From positions 434,001-498,000 of the forward strand of contig CALSFV010000237.1 in NCBI GenBank assembly GCA_943737045.1: DNA of 64,000 nt, read 5' to 3'. Positions 22,259 to 37,015 of this stretch are shown here, one piece after another. A model generated the notes under the pieces. The model had not been told where the DNA came from. It worked only from the letters and a program-made list of their open reading frames with translations, and did not search any database. Each line of letters opens with the position of its first letter. Within the stretch, counting starts at the first letter, position 1. The stretch is from Parapristionchus giblindavisi. Its lineage: Eukaryota > Nematoda > Chromadorea > Rhabditida > Diplogasteridae. A program made the translations under genes and the position numbers.

Positions 22259-25200
22259 ATGTCAAACTGTAATGCTGTGTTGATTCCACAATGCAATAAG
22301 TACAAAAGTAGCTTTCACTCTGATAAGACCAAAACAATACCTGAAATGAAAAATTTTCTGCTAAACCCAGCGTGTCATATACCAAACGAAAGAGCAAAAA
22401 CTTCTGAGTATTTTGCACGTTCCCATGTTGAACAACGGCCACTTCAGCCGAATTAACAAAATTGAATTATGCTTTTTTGGCAATAAAGAATTCGTGTCAA
22501 GTTAATATATTATCGAATCTTATCGTAGCATATACCACGTGAAAGAGCAAAAAATTCTGAATAATCTACACATCAGTTCATGTCAAACTGTAATGCTGTG
22601 TTGATTCCACAATGCAATAAGTACAAAAGTAGCTTTCACTCTGATAAGACCAAAACAATACCTGAAATGAAAAATTTTCTGCTAAACCCAGCATGTCATA
22701 TACCAAACGAAAGAGCAAAAAATTCTGAGGATTTTGCACGTTCCCATGTTGAACAACGGCCACTTCAGCCGAATTAACAAAATTGAATTATGCTTTTTTG
22801 GCAATAAAGAATTCGTGTCAAGTTAATATATTATCGAATCTTATCGTAGCATATACCACGTGAAAGAGCAAAAAATTCTGAATAATCTACACATCAGTTC
22901 ATGTCAAACTGTAATGCTGTGTTGATTCCACAATGCGATAAGTACAAAAGTAGCTTTCACTCTGATAAGACCAAAACAATACCTGAAATGAAAAATTTTC
23001 TGCTAAACCCAGCGTGTCATATACCAAACGAAAGAGCAAAAAATTCTGAGGATTTTGCACGTTCCCATGTTGAACAACGGCCACTTCAGCCGAATTAACA
23101 AAATTGAATTATGCTTTTTTGGCAATAAAGAATTCGTGTCAAGTTAATATATTATCGAATCTTATCGTAGCATATACCACGTGAAAGAGCAAAAAATTCT
23201 GAATAATCTACACTTCAGTTCATGTCAAACTGTAATGCTGTGTTGATTCCACAATGCGATAAGTACAAAAGTAGCTTTCACTCTGATAAGACCAAAACAA
23301 TACCTGAAATGAAAAATTTTCTGCTAAACCCAGCGTGTCATATACCAAACGAAAGAGCAAAAAATTCTGAGTATTTTGCACGTTCCCATGTTGAACAACG
23401 GCCACTTCAGCCGAATTAACAAAATTGAATTATGCTTTTTTGGCAATAAAGAATTCGTGTCAAGTTAATATATTATGGAATCTTATCGTAGCATATACCA
23501 CGTGAAAGAGCAAAAAATTCTGAATAATCTACACTTCAGTTCATGTCAAACTGTAATGCTGTGTTGATTCCACAATGCAATAAGTATAAAAGTAGCTTTC
23601 ACTCTGATAAGACCAAAACAATACCTGAAATGAAAAATTTTCTGCTAAACCCAGCGTGTCATATACCAAACGAAAGAGCAATAAATTCTGAGTATTTTGC
23701 ACGTTCCCATGTTGAACAACGGCCACTTCAGCCGAATTAACAAAATTGAATTATGCTTTTTTGGCAATAAAGAATTCGTGTCAAGTTAATATATTATCGA
23801 ATCTTATCGTAGCATATACCACGTGAAAGAGCAAAAAATTCTGAATAATCTACACTTCAGTTCATGTCAAACTGTAATGCTGTGTTGATTCCACAATGCA
23901 ATAAGTACAAAAGTAGCTTTCACTCTGATAAGACCAAAACAATACCTGAAATGAAAAATTTTCTGCTAAACCCAGCGTGTCATATACCAAACGAAAGAGC
24001 AATAAATTCTGAGTATTTTGCACGTTCCCATGTTGAACAACGGCCACTTCAGCCGAATTAACAAAATTGAATTATGCTTTTTTGGCAATAAAGAATTCGT
24101 GTCAAGTTAATATATTATCGAATCTTATCGTAGCATATACCACGTGAAAGAGCAAAAAATTCTGAATAATCTACACTTCAGTTCATGTCAAACTGTAATG
24201 CTGTGTTGATTCCACAATGCAATAAGTACAAAAGTAGCTTTCACTCTGATAAGACCAAAACAATACCTGAAATGAAAAATTTTCTGCTAAACCCAGCGTG
24301 TCATATACCAAACGAAAGAGCAAAAAATTCTGAGTATTTTGCACGTTCCCATGTTGAACAACGGCCACTTCAGCCGAATTAACAAAATTGAATTATGCTT
24401 TTTTGGCAATAAAGAATTCGTGTCAAGTTAATATATTATCGAATCTTATCGTAGCATATACCACGTGAAAGAGCAAAAAATTCTGAATAATCTACACATC
24501 AGTTCATGTCAAACTGTAATGCTGTGTTGATTCCACAATGCAATAAGTACAAAAGTAGCTTTCACTCTGATAAGACCAAAACAATACCTGAAATGAAAAA
24601 TTTTCTGCTAAACCCAGCATGTCATATACCAAACGAAAGAGCAAAAAATTCTGAGGATTTTGCACGTTCCCATGTTGAACAACGGCCACTTCAGCCGAAT
24701 TAACAAAATTGAATTATGCTTTTTTGGCAATAAAGAATTCGTGTCAAGTTAATATATTATCGAATCTTATCGTAGCATATACCACGTGAAAGAGCAAAAA
24801 ATTCTGAATAATCTACACATCAGTTCATGTCAAACTGTAATGCTGTGTTGATTCCACAATGCGATAAGTACAAAAGTAGCTTTCACTCTGATAAGACCAA
24901 AACAATACCTGAAATGAAAAATTTTCTGCTAAACCCAGCGTGTCATATACCAAACGAAAGAGCAAAAAATTCTGAGGATTTTGCACGTTCCCATGTTGAA
25001 CAACGGCCACTTCAGCCGAATTAACAAAATTGAATTATGCTTTTTTGGCAATAAAGAATTCGTGTCAAGTTAATATATTATCGAATCTTATCGTAGCATA
25101 TACCACGTGAAAGAGCAAAAAATTCTGAATAATCTACACTTCAGTTCATGTCAAACTGTAATGCTGTGTTGATTCCACAATGCGATAAGTACAAAAGTAG

Positions 25201-26431
25201 CTTTCACTCTGATAAGACCAAAACAATACCTGAAATGAAAAATTTTCTGCTAAACCCAGCGTGTCATATACCAAACGAAAGAGCAAAAAATTCTGAGTAT
25301 TTTGCACGTTCCCATGTTGAACAACGGCCACTTCAGCCGAATTAACAAAATTGAATTATGCTTTTTTGGCAATAAAGAATTCGTGTCAAGTTAATATATT
25401 ATGGAATCTTATCGTAGCATATACCACGTGAAAGAGCAAAAAATTCTGAATAATCTACACTTCAGTTCATGTCAAACTGTAATGCTGTGTTGATTCCACA
25501 ATGCAATAAGTATAAAAGTAGCTTTCACTCTGATAAGACCAAAACAATACCTGAAATGAAAAATTTTCTGCTAAACCCAGCGTGTCATATACCAAACGAA
25601 AGAGCAATAAATTCTGAGTATTTTGCACGTTCCCATGTTGAACAACGGCCACTTCAGCCGAATTAACAAAATTGAATTATGCTTTTTTGGCAATAAAGAA
25701 TTCGTGTCAAGTTAATATATTATCGAATCTTATCGTAGCATATACCACGTGAAAGAGCAAAAAATTCTGAATAATCTACACTTCAGTTCATGTCAAACTG
25801 TAATGCTGTGTTGATTCCACAATGCAATAAGTACAAAAGTAGCTTTCACTCTGATAAGACCAAAACAATACCTGAAATGAAAAATTTTCTGCTAAACCCA
25901 GCGTGTCATATACCAAACGAAAGAGCAATAAATTCTGAGTATTTTGCACGTTCCCATGTTGAACAACGGCCACTTCAGCCGAATTAACAAAATTGAATTA
26001 TGCTTTTTTGGCAATAAAGAATTCGTGTCAAGTTAATATATTATCGAATCTTATCGTAGCATATACCACGTGAAAGAGCAAAAAATTCTGAATAATCTAC
26101 ACTTCAGTTCATGTCAAACTGTAATGCTGTGTTGATTCCACAATGCAATAAGTACAAAAGTAGCTTTCACTCTGATAAGACCAAAACAATACCTGAAATG
26201 AAAAATTTTCTGCTAAACCCAGCGTGTCATATACCAAACGAAAGAGCAAAAAATTCTGAGTATTTTGCACGTTCCCATGTTGAACAACGGCCACTTCAGC
26301 CGAATTAACAAAATTGAATTATGCTTTTTTGGCAATAAAGAATTCGTGTCAAGTTAATATATTATCGAATCTTATCGTAGCATATACCACGTGAAAGAGC
26401 AAAAAATTCTGAATAATCTACACTTCAGTTC
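22259..26431. repeat. Tandem 1926-bp hexameric higher-order repeat
   Basis: Two successive six-unit groups start at 22259 and 24185, and a seventh, matching unit starts at 26111. Rare markers recur at exactly 1926 bp: acatcag at 22569 and 24495, a second acatcag in the next unit of each copy, tattatgg before 23543 and 25469, and tataaaag at 23585 and 25511. The only difference I noticed is caaaaacttct in the first unit versus caaaaaattct in its partner. Near identity suggests a recent unequal crossover. Confidence 0.85.
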
Positions 26432-28678
26432 ATGTCAAACTGTAATGCTGTGTTGATTCCACAATGCAATAAGTACAAAAGTAGCTTTCACTCTGATAAG
26501 ACCAAAACAATACCTGAAATGAAAAATTTTCTGCTAAACCCAGCGTGTCATATACCAAACGAAAGAGCAATAAATTCTGAGTATTTTGCACGTTCCCATG
26601 TTGAAAAACGGCCACTTCAGCCGAATTAACAAAATTGAATTATGCTTTTTTGGCAATAAAGAATTCGTGTCAAGTTAATATATTATCGAATCTTATCGTA
26701 GCATATACCACGTGAAAGAGCAAAAAATTCTGAATAATCTACACATCAGTTCATGTCAAACTGTAATGCTGTGTTGATTCCACAATGCAATAAGTACAAA
26801 AGTAGCTTTCACTCTGATAAGACCAAAACAATACCTGAAATGAAAAATTTTCTGCTAAACCCAGCGTGTCATATACCAAACGAAAGAGCAAAAAATTCTG
26901 AGTATTTTGCACGTTCCCATGTTGAACAACGGCCACTTCAGCCGAATTAACAAAATTGAATTATGCTTTTTTGGCAATAAAGAATTCGTGTCAAGTTAAT
27001 ATATTATCGAATCTTATCGTAGCATATACCACGTGAAAGAGCAAAAAATTCTGAATAATCTACACTTCAGTTCATGTCAAACTGTAATGCTGTGTTGATT
27101 CCACAATGCAATAAGTACAAAAGTAGCTTTCACTCTGATAAGACCAAAACAATACCTGAAATGAAAAAATTTCTGCTAAACCCAGCATGTCATATACCAA
27201 ACGAAAGAGCAAAAAATTCTGAGTATTTTGCACGTTCCCATGTTGAACAACGGCCACTTCAGCCGAATTAACAAAATTGAATTATGCTTTTTTTGGCAAT
27301 AAAGAATTCGTGTCAAGTTAATATATTATCGAATCTTATCGTAGCATATACCACGTGAAAGAGCAAAAAATTCTGAATAATCTACACTTCAGTTCATGTC
27401 AAACTGTAATGCTGTGTTGATTCCACAATGCAATAAGTACAAAAGTAGCTTTCACTCTGATAAGACCAAAACAATACCTGAAATGAAAAATTTTCTGCTA
27501 AACCCAGCATGTCATATACCAAACGAAAGAGCAAAAAATTCTGAGTATTTTGCATGTTCCCATGTTGAACAACGGCCACTTCAGCCGAATTAACAAAATT
27601 GAATTATGCTTTTTTGGCAATAAAGAATTCGTGTCAAGTTAATATATTATCGAATCTTATCGTAGCATATACCACGTGAAAGAGCAAAAAATTCTGAATA
27701 ATCTACAATTCAGTTCATGTCAAACTGTAATGCTGTGTTGATTCCACAATGCAATAAGTACAAAAGTAGCTTTCACTCTGATAAGACCAAAACAATACCT
27801 GAAATGAAAAATTTTCTGCTAAACCCAGCGTGTCATATACCAAACGAAAGAGCAATAAATTCTGAGTATTTTGCACGTTCCCATGTTGAACAACGGCCAC
27901 TTCAGCCGAATTAACAAAATTGAATTATGCTTTTTTGGCAATAAAGAATTCGTGTCAAGTTAATATATTATCGAATCTTATCGTAGCATATACCACGTGA
28001 AAGAGCAAAAAATTCTGAATAATCTACACATCAGTTCATGTCAAACTGTAATGCTGTGTTGATTCCACAATGCGATAAGTACAAAAGTAGCTTTCACTCT
28101 GATAAGACCAAAACAATACCTGAAATGAAAAATTTTCTGCTAAACCCAGCGTGTCATATACCAAACGAAAGAGCAAAAAATTCTGAGGATTTTGCACGTT
28201 CCCATGTTGAACAACGGCCACTTCAGCCGAATTAACAAAATTGAATTATGCTTTTTTGGCAATAAAGAATTCGTGTCAAGTTAATATATTATCGAATCTT
28301 ATCGTAGCATATACCACGTGAAAGAGCAAAAATTCTGAATAATCTACACTTCAGTTCATGTCAAACTGTAATGCTGTGTTGATTCCACAATGCAATAAGT
28401 ACAAAAGTAGCTTTCACTCTGATAAGACCAAAACAATACCTGAAATGAAAAATTTTCTGCTAAACCCAGCATGTCATATACCAAACGAAAGAGCAAAAAA
28501 TTCCGAGGATTTTGCACGTTCCCATGTTGAACAACGGCCACTTCAGCCGAATTAACAAAATTGAATTATGCTTTTTTGGCAATAAAGAATTCGTGTCAAG
28601 TTAATATATTATCGAATCTTATCGTAGCATATACCACGTGAAAGAGCAAAAAATTCTGAATAATCTACAATTCAGTTC

Positions 28679-30601
28679 ATGTCAAACTGTAATGCTGTGT
28701 TGATTCCACAATGCAATAAGTACAAAAGTAGCTTTCACTCTGATAAGACCAAAACAATACCTGAAATGAAAAATTTTCTGCTAAACCCAGCGTGTCATAT
28801 ACCAAACGAAAGAGCAATAAATTCTGAGTATTTTGCACGTTCCCATGTTGAACAACGGCCACTTCAGCCGAATTAACAAAATTGAATTATGCTTTTTTGG
28901 CAATAAAGAATTCGTGTCAAGTTAATATATTATCGAATCTTATCGTAGCATATACCACGTGAAAGAGCAAAAAATTCTGAATAATCTACACTTCAGTTCA
29001 TGTCAAACTGTAATGCTGTGTTGATTCCACAATGCAATAAGTACAAAAGTAGCTTTCACTCTGATAAGACCAAAACAATACCTGAAATGAAAAATTTTCT
29101 GCTAAACCCAGCGTGTCATATACCAAACGAAAGAGCAAAAAATTCTGAGGATTTTGCACGTTCCCATGTTGAACAACGGCCACTTCAGCCGAATTAACAA
29201 AATTGAATTATGCTTTTTTGGCAATAAAGAATTCGTGTCAAGTTAATATATTATCGAATCTTATCGTAGCATATACCACGTGAAAGAGCAAAAATTCTGA
29301 ATAATCTACACTTCAGTTCATGTCAAACTGTAATGCTGTGTTGATTCCACAATGCAATAAGTACAAAAGTAGCTTTCACTCTGATAAGACCAAAACAATA
29401 CCTGAAATGAAAAATTTTCTGCTAAACCCAGCATGTCATATACCAAACGAAAGAGCAAAAAATTCTGAGTATTTTGCACGTTCCCATGTTGAACAACGGC
29501 CACTTCAGCCGAATTAACAAAATTGAATTATGCTTTTTTGGCAATAAAGAATTCGTGTCAAGTTAATATATTATCGAATCTTATCGTAGCATATACCACG
29601 TGAAAGAGCAAAAAATTCTGAATAATCTACACTTCAGTTCATGTCAAACTGTAATGCTGTGTTGATTCCACAATGCAATAAGTACAAAAGTAGCTTTCAC
29701 TCTGATAAGACCAAAACAATACCTGAAATGAAAAATTTTCTGCTAAACCCAGCATGTCATATACCAAACGAAAGAGCAATAAATTCTGAGTATTTTGCAC
29801 GTTCCCATGTTGAACAACGGCCACTTCAGCCGAATTAACAAAATTGAATTATGCTTTTTTGGCAATAAAGAATTCGTGTCAAGTTAATATATTATCGAAT
29901 CTTATCGTAGCATATACCACGTGAAAGAGCAAAAAATTCTGAATAATCTACACTTCAGTTCATGTCAAACTGTAATGCTGTGTTGATTCCACAATGCAAT
30001 AAGTACAAAAGTAGCTTTCACTCTGATAAGACCAAAACAATACCTGAAATGAAAAATTTTCTGCTAAACCCAGCGTGTCATATACCAAACGAAAGAGCAA
30101 AAAATTCTGAGGATTTTGCACGTTCCCATGTTGAACAACGGCCACTTCAGCCGAATTAACAAAATTGAATTATGCTTTTTTGGCAATAAAGAATTCGTGT
30201 CAAGTTAATATATTATCGAATCTTATCGTAGCATATACCACGTGAAAGAGCAAAAATTCTGAATAATCTACACTTCAGTTCATGTCAAACTGTAATGCTG
30301 TGTTGATTCCACAATGCAATAAGTACAAAAGTAGCTTTCACTCTGATAAGACCAAAACAATACCTGAAATGAAAAATTTTCTGCTAAACCCAGCATGTCA
30401 TATACCAAACGAAAGAGCAAAAAATTCTGAGTATTTTGCACGTTCCCATGTTGAACAACGGCCACTTCAGCCGAATTAACAAAATTGAATTATGCTTTTT
30501 TGGCAATAAAGAATTCGTGTCAAGTTAATATATTATCGAATCTTATCGTAGCATATACCACGTGAAAGAGCAAAAATTCTGAATAATCTACACTTCAGTT
30601 C
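28679..30601. repeat. Trimeric repeat, A-D-C order
   Basis: Units at 28679, 29000 and 29320 (caataaat; gaggatt followed by 5 A; gcatg) are repeated in the same order at 29641, 29962 and 30282, 962 bp later. The second A unit differs in carrying gcatg together with caataaat. Confidence 0.65.
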
Positions 30602-32847
30602 ATGTCAAACTGTAATGCTGTGTTGATTCCACAATGCAATAAGTACAAAAGTAGCTTTCACTCTGATAAGACCAAAACAATACCTGAAATGAAAAATTTT
30701 CTGCTAAACCCAGCATGTCATATACCAAACGAAAGAGCAAAAAATTCTGAGTATTTTGCACGTTCCCATGTTGAACAACGGCCACTTCAGCCGAATTAAC
30801 AAAATTGAATTATGCTTTTTTGGCAATAAAGAATTCGTGTCAAGTTAATATATTATCGAATCTTATCGTAGCATATACCACGTGAAAGAGCAAAAAATTC
30901 TGAATAATCTACACTTCAGTTCATGTCAAACTGTAATGCTGTGTTGATTCCACAATGCAATAAGTACAAAAGTAGCTTTCACTCTGATAAGACCAAAACA
31001 ATACCTGAAATGAAAAATTTTCTGCTAAACCCAGCGTGTCATATACCAAACGAAAGAGCAAAAAATTCTGAGGATTTTGCACGTTCCCATGTTGAACAAC
31101 GGCCACTTCAGCCGAATTAACAAAATTGAATTATGCTTTTTTGGCAATAAAGAATTCGTGTCAAGTTAATATATTATCGAATCTTATCGTAGCATATACC
31201 ACGTGAAAGAGCAAAAAATTCTGAATAATCTACACTTCAGTTCATGTCAAACTGTAATGCTGTGTTGATTCCACAATGCGATAAGTACAAAAGTAGCTTT
31301 CACTCTGATAAGACCAAAACAATACCTGAAATGAAAAATTTTCTGCTAAACCCAGCGTGTCATATACCAAACGAAAGAGCAAAAAATTCTGAGGATTTTG
31401 CACGTTCCCATGTTGAACAACGGCCACTTCAGCCGAATTAACAAAATTGAATTATGCTTTTTTGGCAATAAAGAATTCGTGTCAAGTTAATATATTATCG
31501 AATCTTATCGTAGCATATACCACGTGAAAGAGCAAAAAATTCTGAATAATCTACACTTCAGTTCATGTCAAACTGTAATGCTGTGTTGATTCCACAATGC
31601 GATAAGTACAAAAGTAGCTTTCACTCTGATAAGACCAAAACAATACCTGAAATGAAAAATTTTCTGCTAAACCCAGCGTGTCATATACCAAACGAAAGAG
31701 CAAAAAATTCTGAGGATTTTGCACGTTCCCATGTTGAACAACGGCCACTTCAGCCGAATTAACAAAATTGAATTATGCTTTTTTGGCAATAAAGAATTCG
31801 TGTCAAGTTAATATATTATCGAATCTTATCGTAGCATATACCACGTGAAAGAGCAAAAATTCTGAATAATCTACACTTCAGTTCATGTCAAACTGTAATG
31901 CTGTGTTGATTCCACAATGCAATAAGTACAAAAGTATCTTTCACTCTGATAAGACCAAAACAATACCTGAAATGAAAAATTTTCTGCTAAACCCAGCGTG
32001 TCATATACCAAACGAAAGAGCAATAAATTCTGAGTATTTTGCACGTTCCCATGTTGAACAACGGCCACTTCAGCCGAATTAACAAAATTGAATTATGCTT
32101 TTTTGGCAATAAAGAATTCGTGTCAAGTTAATATATTATCGAATCTTATCGTAGCATATACCACGTGAAAGAGCAAAAAATTCTGAATAATCTACACTTC
32201 AGTTCATGTCAAACTGTAATGCTGTGTTGATTCCACAATGCAATAAGTACAAAAGTAGCTTTCACTCTGATAAGACCAAAACAATACCTGAAATGAAAAA
32301 TTTTCTGCTAAACCCAGCATGTCATATACCAAACGAAAGAGCAAAAAATTCTGAGTATTTTGCACGTTCCCATGTTGAACAACGGCCACTTCAGCCGAAT
32401 TAACAAAATTGAATTATGCTTTTTTGGCAATAAAGAATTCGTGTCAAGTTAATATATTATCGAATCTTATCGTAGCATATACCACGTGAAAGAGCAAAAA
32501 ATTCTGAATAATCTACACTTCAGTTCATGTCAAACTGTAATGCTGTGTTGATTCCACAATGCAATAAGTACAAAAGTAGCTTTCACTCTGATAAGACCAA
32601 AACAATACCTGAAATGAAAAATTTTCTGCTAAACCCAGCGTGTCATATACCAAACGAAAGAGCAAAAAATTCTGAGTATTTTGCACGTTCCCATGTTGAA
32701 CAACGGCCACTTCAGCCGAATTAACAAAATTGAATTATGCTTTTTTGGCAATAAAGAATTCGTGTCAAGTTAATATATTATCGAATCTTATCGTAGCATA
32801 TACCACGTGAAAGAGCAAAAAATTCTGAATAATCTACACTTCAGTTC

Positions 32848-35800
32848 ATGTCAAACTGTAATGCTGTGTTGATTCCACAATGCAATAAGTACAAAAGTAG
32901 CTTTCACTCTGATAAGACCAAAACAATACCTGAAATGAAAAATTTTCTGCTAAACCCAGCGTGTCATATACCAAACGAAAGAGCAAAAAATTCTGAGTAT
33001 TTTGCACGTTCCCATGTTGAACAACGGCCACTTCAGCCGAATTAACAAAATTGAATTATGCTTTTTTGGCAATAAAGAATTCGTGTCAAGTTAATATATT
33101 ATCGAATCTTATCGTAGCATATACCACGTGAAAGAGCAAAAAATTCTGAATAATCTACACTTCAGTTCATGTCAAACTGTAATGCTGTGTTGATTCCACA
33201 ATGCAATAAGTACAAAAGTAGCTTTCACTCTGATAAGACCAAAACAATACCTGAAATGAAAAATTTTCTGCTAAACCCAGCGTGTCATATACCAAACGAA
33301 AGAGCAATAAATTCTGAGTATTTTGCACGTTCCCATGTTGAACAACGGCCACTTCAGACGAATTAACAAAATTGAATTATGCTTTTTTGGCAATAAAGAA
33401 TTCGTGTCAAGTTAATATATTATCGAATCTTATCGTAGCATATACCACGTGAAAGAGCAAAAAATTCTGAATAATCTACACATCAGTTCATGTCAAACTG
33501 TAATGCTGTGTTGATTCCACAATGCGATAAGTACAAAAGTAGCTTTCACTCTGATAAGACCAAAACAATACCTGAAATGAAAAATTTTCTGCTAAACCCA
33601 GCGTGTCATATACCAAACGAAAGAGCAAAAAATTCTGAGGATTTTGCACGTTCCCATGTTGAACAACGGCCACTTCAGCCGAATTAACAAAATTGAATTA
33701 TGCTTTTTTGGCAATAAAGAATTCGTGTCAAGTTAATATATTATCGAATCTTATCGTAGCATATACCACGTGAAAGAGCAAAAATTCTGAATAATCTACA
33801 CTTCAGTTCATGTCAAACTGTAATGCTGTGTTGATTCCACAATGCAATAAGTACAAAAGTAGCTTTCACTCTGATAAGACCAAAACAATACCTGAAATGA
33901 AAAATTTTCTGTTAAACCCAGCATGTCATATACCAAACGAAAGAGCAAAAAATTCTGAGTATTTTGCACGTTCCCATGTTGAACAACGGCCACTTCAGCC
34001 GAATTAACAAAATTGAATTATGCTTTTTTGGCAATAAAGAATTCGTGTCAAATTAATATATTATCGAATCTTATCGTAGCATATACCACGTGAAAGAGCA
34101 AAAAATTCTGAATAATCTACACTTCAGTTCATGTCAAACTGTAATGCTGTGTTGATTCCACAATGCGATAAGTACAAAAGTAGCTTTCACTCTGATAAGA
34201 CCAAAACAATACCTGAAATGAAAAATTTTCTGCTAAACCCAGCGTGTCATATACCAAACGAAAGAGCAAAAAATTCTGAGGATTTTGCACGTTCCCATGT
34301 TGAACAACGGCCACTTCAGCCGAATTAACAAAATTGAATTATGCTTTTTTGGCAATAAAGAATTCGTGTCAAGTTAATATATTATCGAATCTTATCGTAG
34401 CATATACCACGTGAAAGAGCAAAAATTCTGAATAATCTACACTTCAGTTCATGTCAAACTGTAATGCTGTGTTGATTCCACAATGCAATAAGTACAAAAG
34501 TAGCTTTCACTCTGATAAGACCAAAACAATACCTGAAATGAAAAATTTTCTGCTAAACCCAGCATGTCATATACCAAACGAAAGAGCAAAAAATTCTGAG
34601 TATTTTGCACGTTCCCATGTTGAACAACGGCCACTTCAGCTGAATTAACAAAATTGAATTATGCTTTTTTGGCAATAAAGAATTCGTGTCAAGTTAATAT
34701 ATTATCGAATCTTATCGTAGCATATACCACGTGAAAGAGCAAAAATTCTGAATAATCTACACTTCAGTTCATGTCAAACTGTAATGCTGTGTTGATTCCA
34801 CAATGCAATAAGTACAAAAGTAGCTTTCACTCTGATAAGACCAAAACAATACCTGAAATGAAAAATTTTCTGTTAAACCCAGCATGTCATATACCAAACG
34901 AAAGAGCAAAAAATTCTGAGTATTTTGCACGTTCCCATGTTGAACAACGGCCACTTCAGCCGAATTAACAAAATTGAATTATGCTTTTTTGGCAATAAAG
35001 AATTCGTGTCAAGTTAATATATTATCGAATCTTATCGTAGCATATACCACGTGAAAGAGCAAAAAATTCTGAATAATCTACACTTCAGTTCATGTCAAAC
35101 TGTAATGCTGTGTTGATTCCACAATGCAATAAGTACAAAAGTAGCTTTCACTCTGATAAGACCAAAACAATACCTGAAATGAAAAATTTTCTGCTAAACC
35201 CAGCATGTCATATACCAAACGAAAGAGCAAAAAATTCTGAGTATTTTGCACGTTCCCATGTTGAACAACGGCCACTTCAGCTGAATTAACAAAATTGAAT
35301 TATGCTTTTTTGGCAATAAAGAATTCGTGTCAAGTTAATATATTATCGAATCTTATCGTAGCATATACCACGTGAAAGAGCAAAAAATTCTGAATAATCT
35401 ACACTTCAGTTCATGTCAAACTGTAATGCTGTGTTGATTCCACAATGCAATAAGTACAAAAGTAGCTTTCACTCTGATAAGACCAAAACAATACCTGAAA
35501 TGAAAAATTTTCTGCTAAACCCAGCGTGTCATATACCAAACGAAAGAGCAAAAAATTCTGAGTATTTTGCACGTTCCCATGTTGAACAACGGCCACTTCA
35601 GCCGAATTAACAAAATTGAATTATGCTTTTTTGGCAATAAAGAATTCGTGTCAAGTTAATATATTATCGAATCTTATCGTAGCATATACCACGTGAAAGA
35701 GCAAAAAATTCTGAATAATCTACACTTCAGTTCATGTCAAACTGTAATGCTGTGTTGATTCCACAATGCAATAAGTACAAAAGTAGCTTTCACTCTGATA

Positions 35801-37015
35801 AGACCAAAACAATACCTGAAATGAAAAATTTTCTGCTAAACCCAGCGTGTCATATACCAAACGAAAGAGCAATAAATTCTGAGTATTTTGCACGTTCCCA
35901 TGTTGAACAACGGCCACTTCAGCCGAATTAACAAAATTGAATTATGCTTTTTTGGCAATAAAGAATTCGTGTCAAGTTAATATATTATCGAATCTTATCG
36001 TAGCATATACCACGTGAAAGAGCAAAAAATTCTGAATAATCTACACATCAGTTCATGTCAAACTGTAATGCTGTGTTGATTCCACAATGCGATAAGTACA
36101 AAAGTAGCTTTCACTCTGATAAGACCAAAACAATACCTGAAATGAAAAATTTTCTGCTAAACCCAGCGTGTCATATACCAAACGAAAGAGCAAAAAATTC
36201 TGAGGATTTTGCACGTTCCCATGTTGAACAACGGCCACTTCAGCCGAATTAACAAAATTGAATTATGCTTTTTTGGCAATAAAGAATTCGTGTCAAGTTA
36301 ATATATTATCGAATCTTATCGTAGCATATACCACGTGAAAGAGCAAAAATTCTGAATAATCTACACTTCAGTTCATGTCAAACTGTAATGCTGTGTTGAT
36401 TCCACAATGCAATAAGTACAAAAGTAGCTTTCACTCTGATAAGACCAAAACAATACCTGAAATGAAAAATTTTCTGCTAAACCCAGCATGTCATATACCA
36501 AACGAAAGAGCAAAAAATTCTGAGTATTTTGCACGTTCCCATGTTGAACAACGGCCACTTCAGCCGAATTAACAAAATTGAATTATGCTTTTTTGGCAAT
36601 AAAGAATTCGTGTCAAGTTAATATATTATCGAATCTTATCGTAGCATATACCACGTGAAAGAGCAAAAAATTCTGAATAATCTACACTTCAGTTCATGTC
36701 AAACTGTAATGCTGTGTTGATTCCACAATGCGATAAGTACAAAAGTAGCTTTCACTCTGATAAGACCAAAACAATACCTGAAATGAAAAATTTTCTGCTA
36801 AACCCAGCGTGTCATATACCAAACGAAAGAGCAAAAAATTCTGAGGATTTTGCACGTTCCCATGTTGAACAACGGCCACTTCAGCCGAATTAACAAAATT
36901 GAATTATGCTTTTTTGGCAATAAAGAATTCGTGTCAAGTTAATATATTATCGAATCTTATCGTAGCATATACCACGTGAAAGAGCAAAAATTCTGAATAA
37001 TCTACACTTCAGTTC
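32848..37015. repeat. Satellite block with a 2565-bp recurrence
   Basis: The five-unit order beginning at 32848 (B, A, D with acatcag, C, D) reappears at 35413 with an offset of 2565 bp. Between them, two private alleles alternate: gttaaaccc in the units at 33810 and 34771, and cagctgaatt in those at 34451 and 35092. This indicates a local two-unit duplication. Confidence 0.6.
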
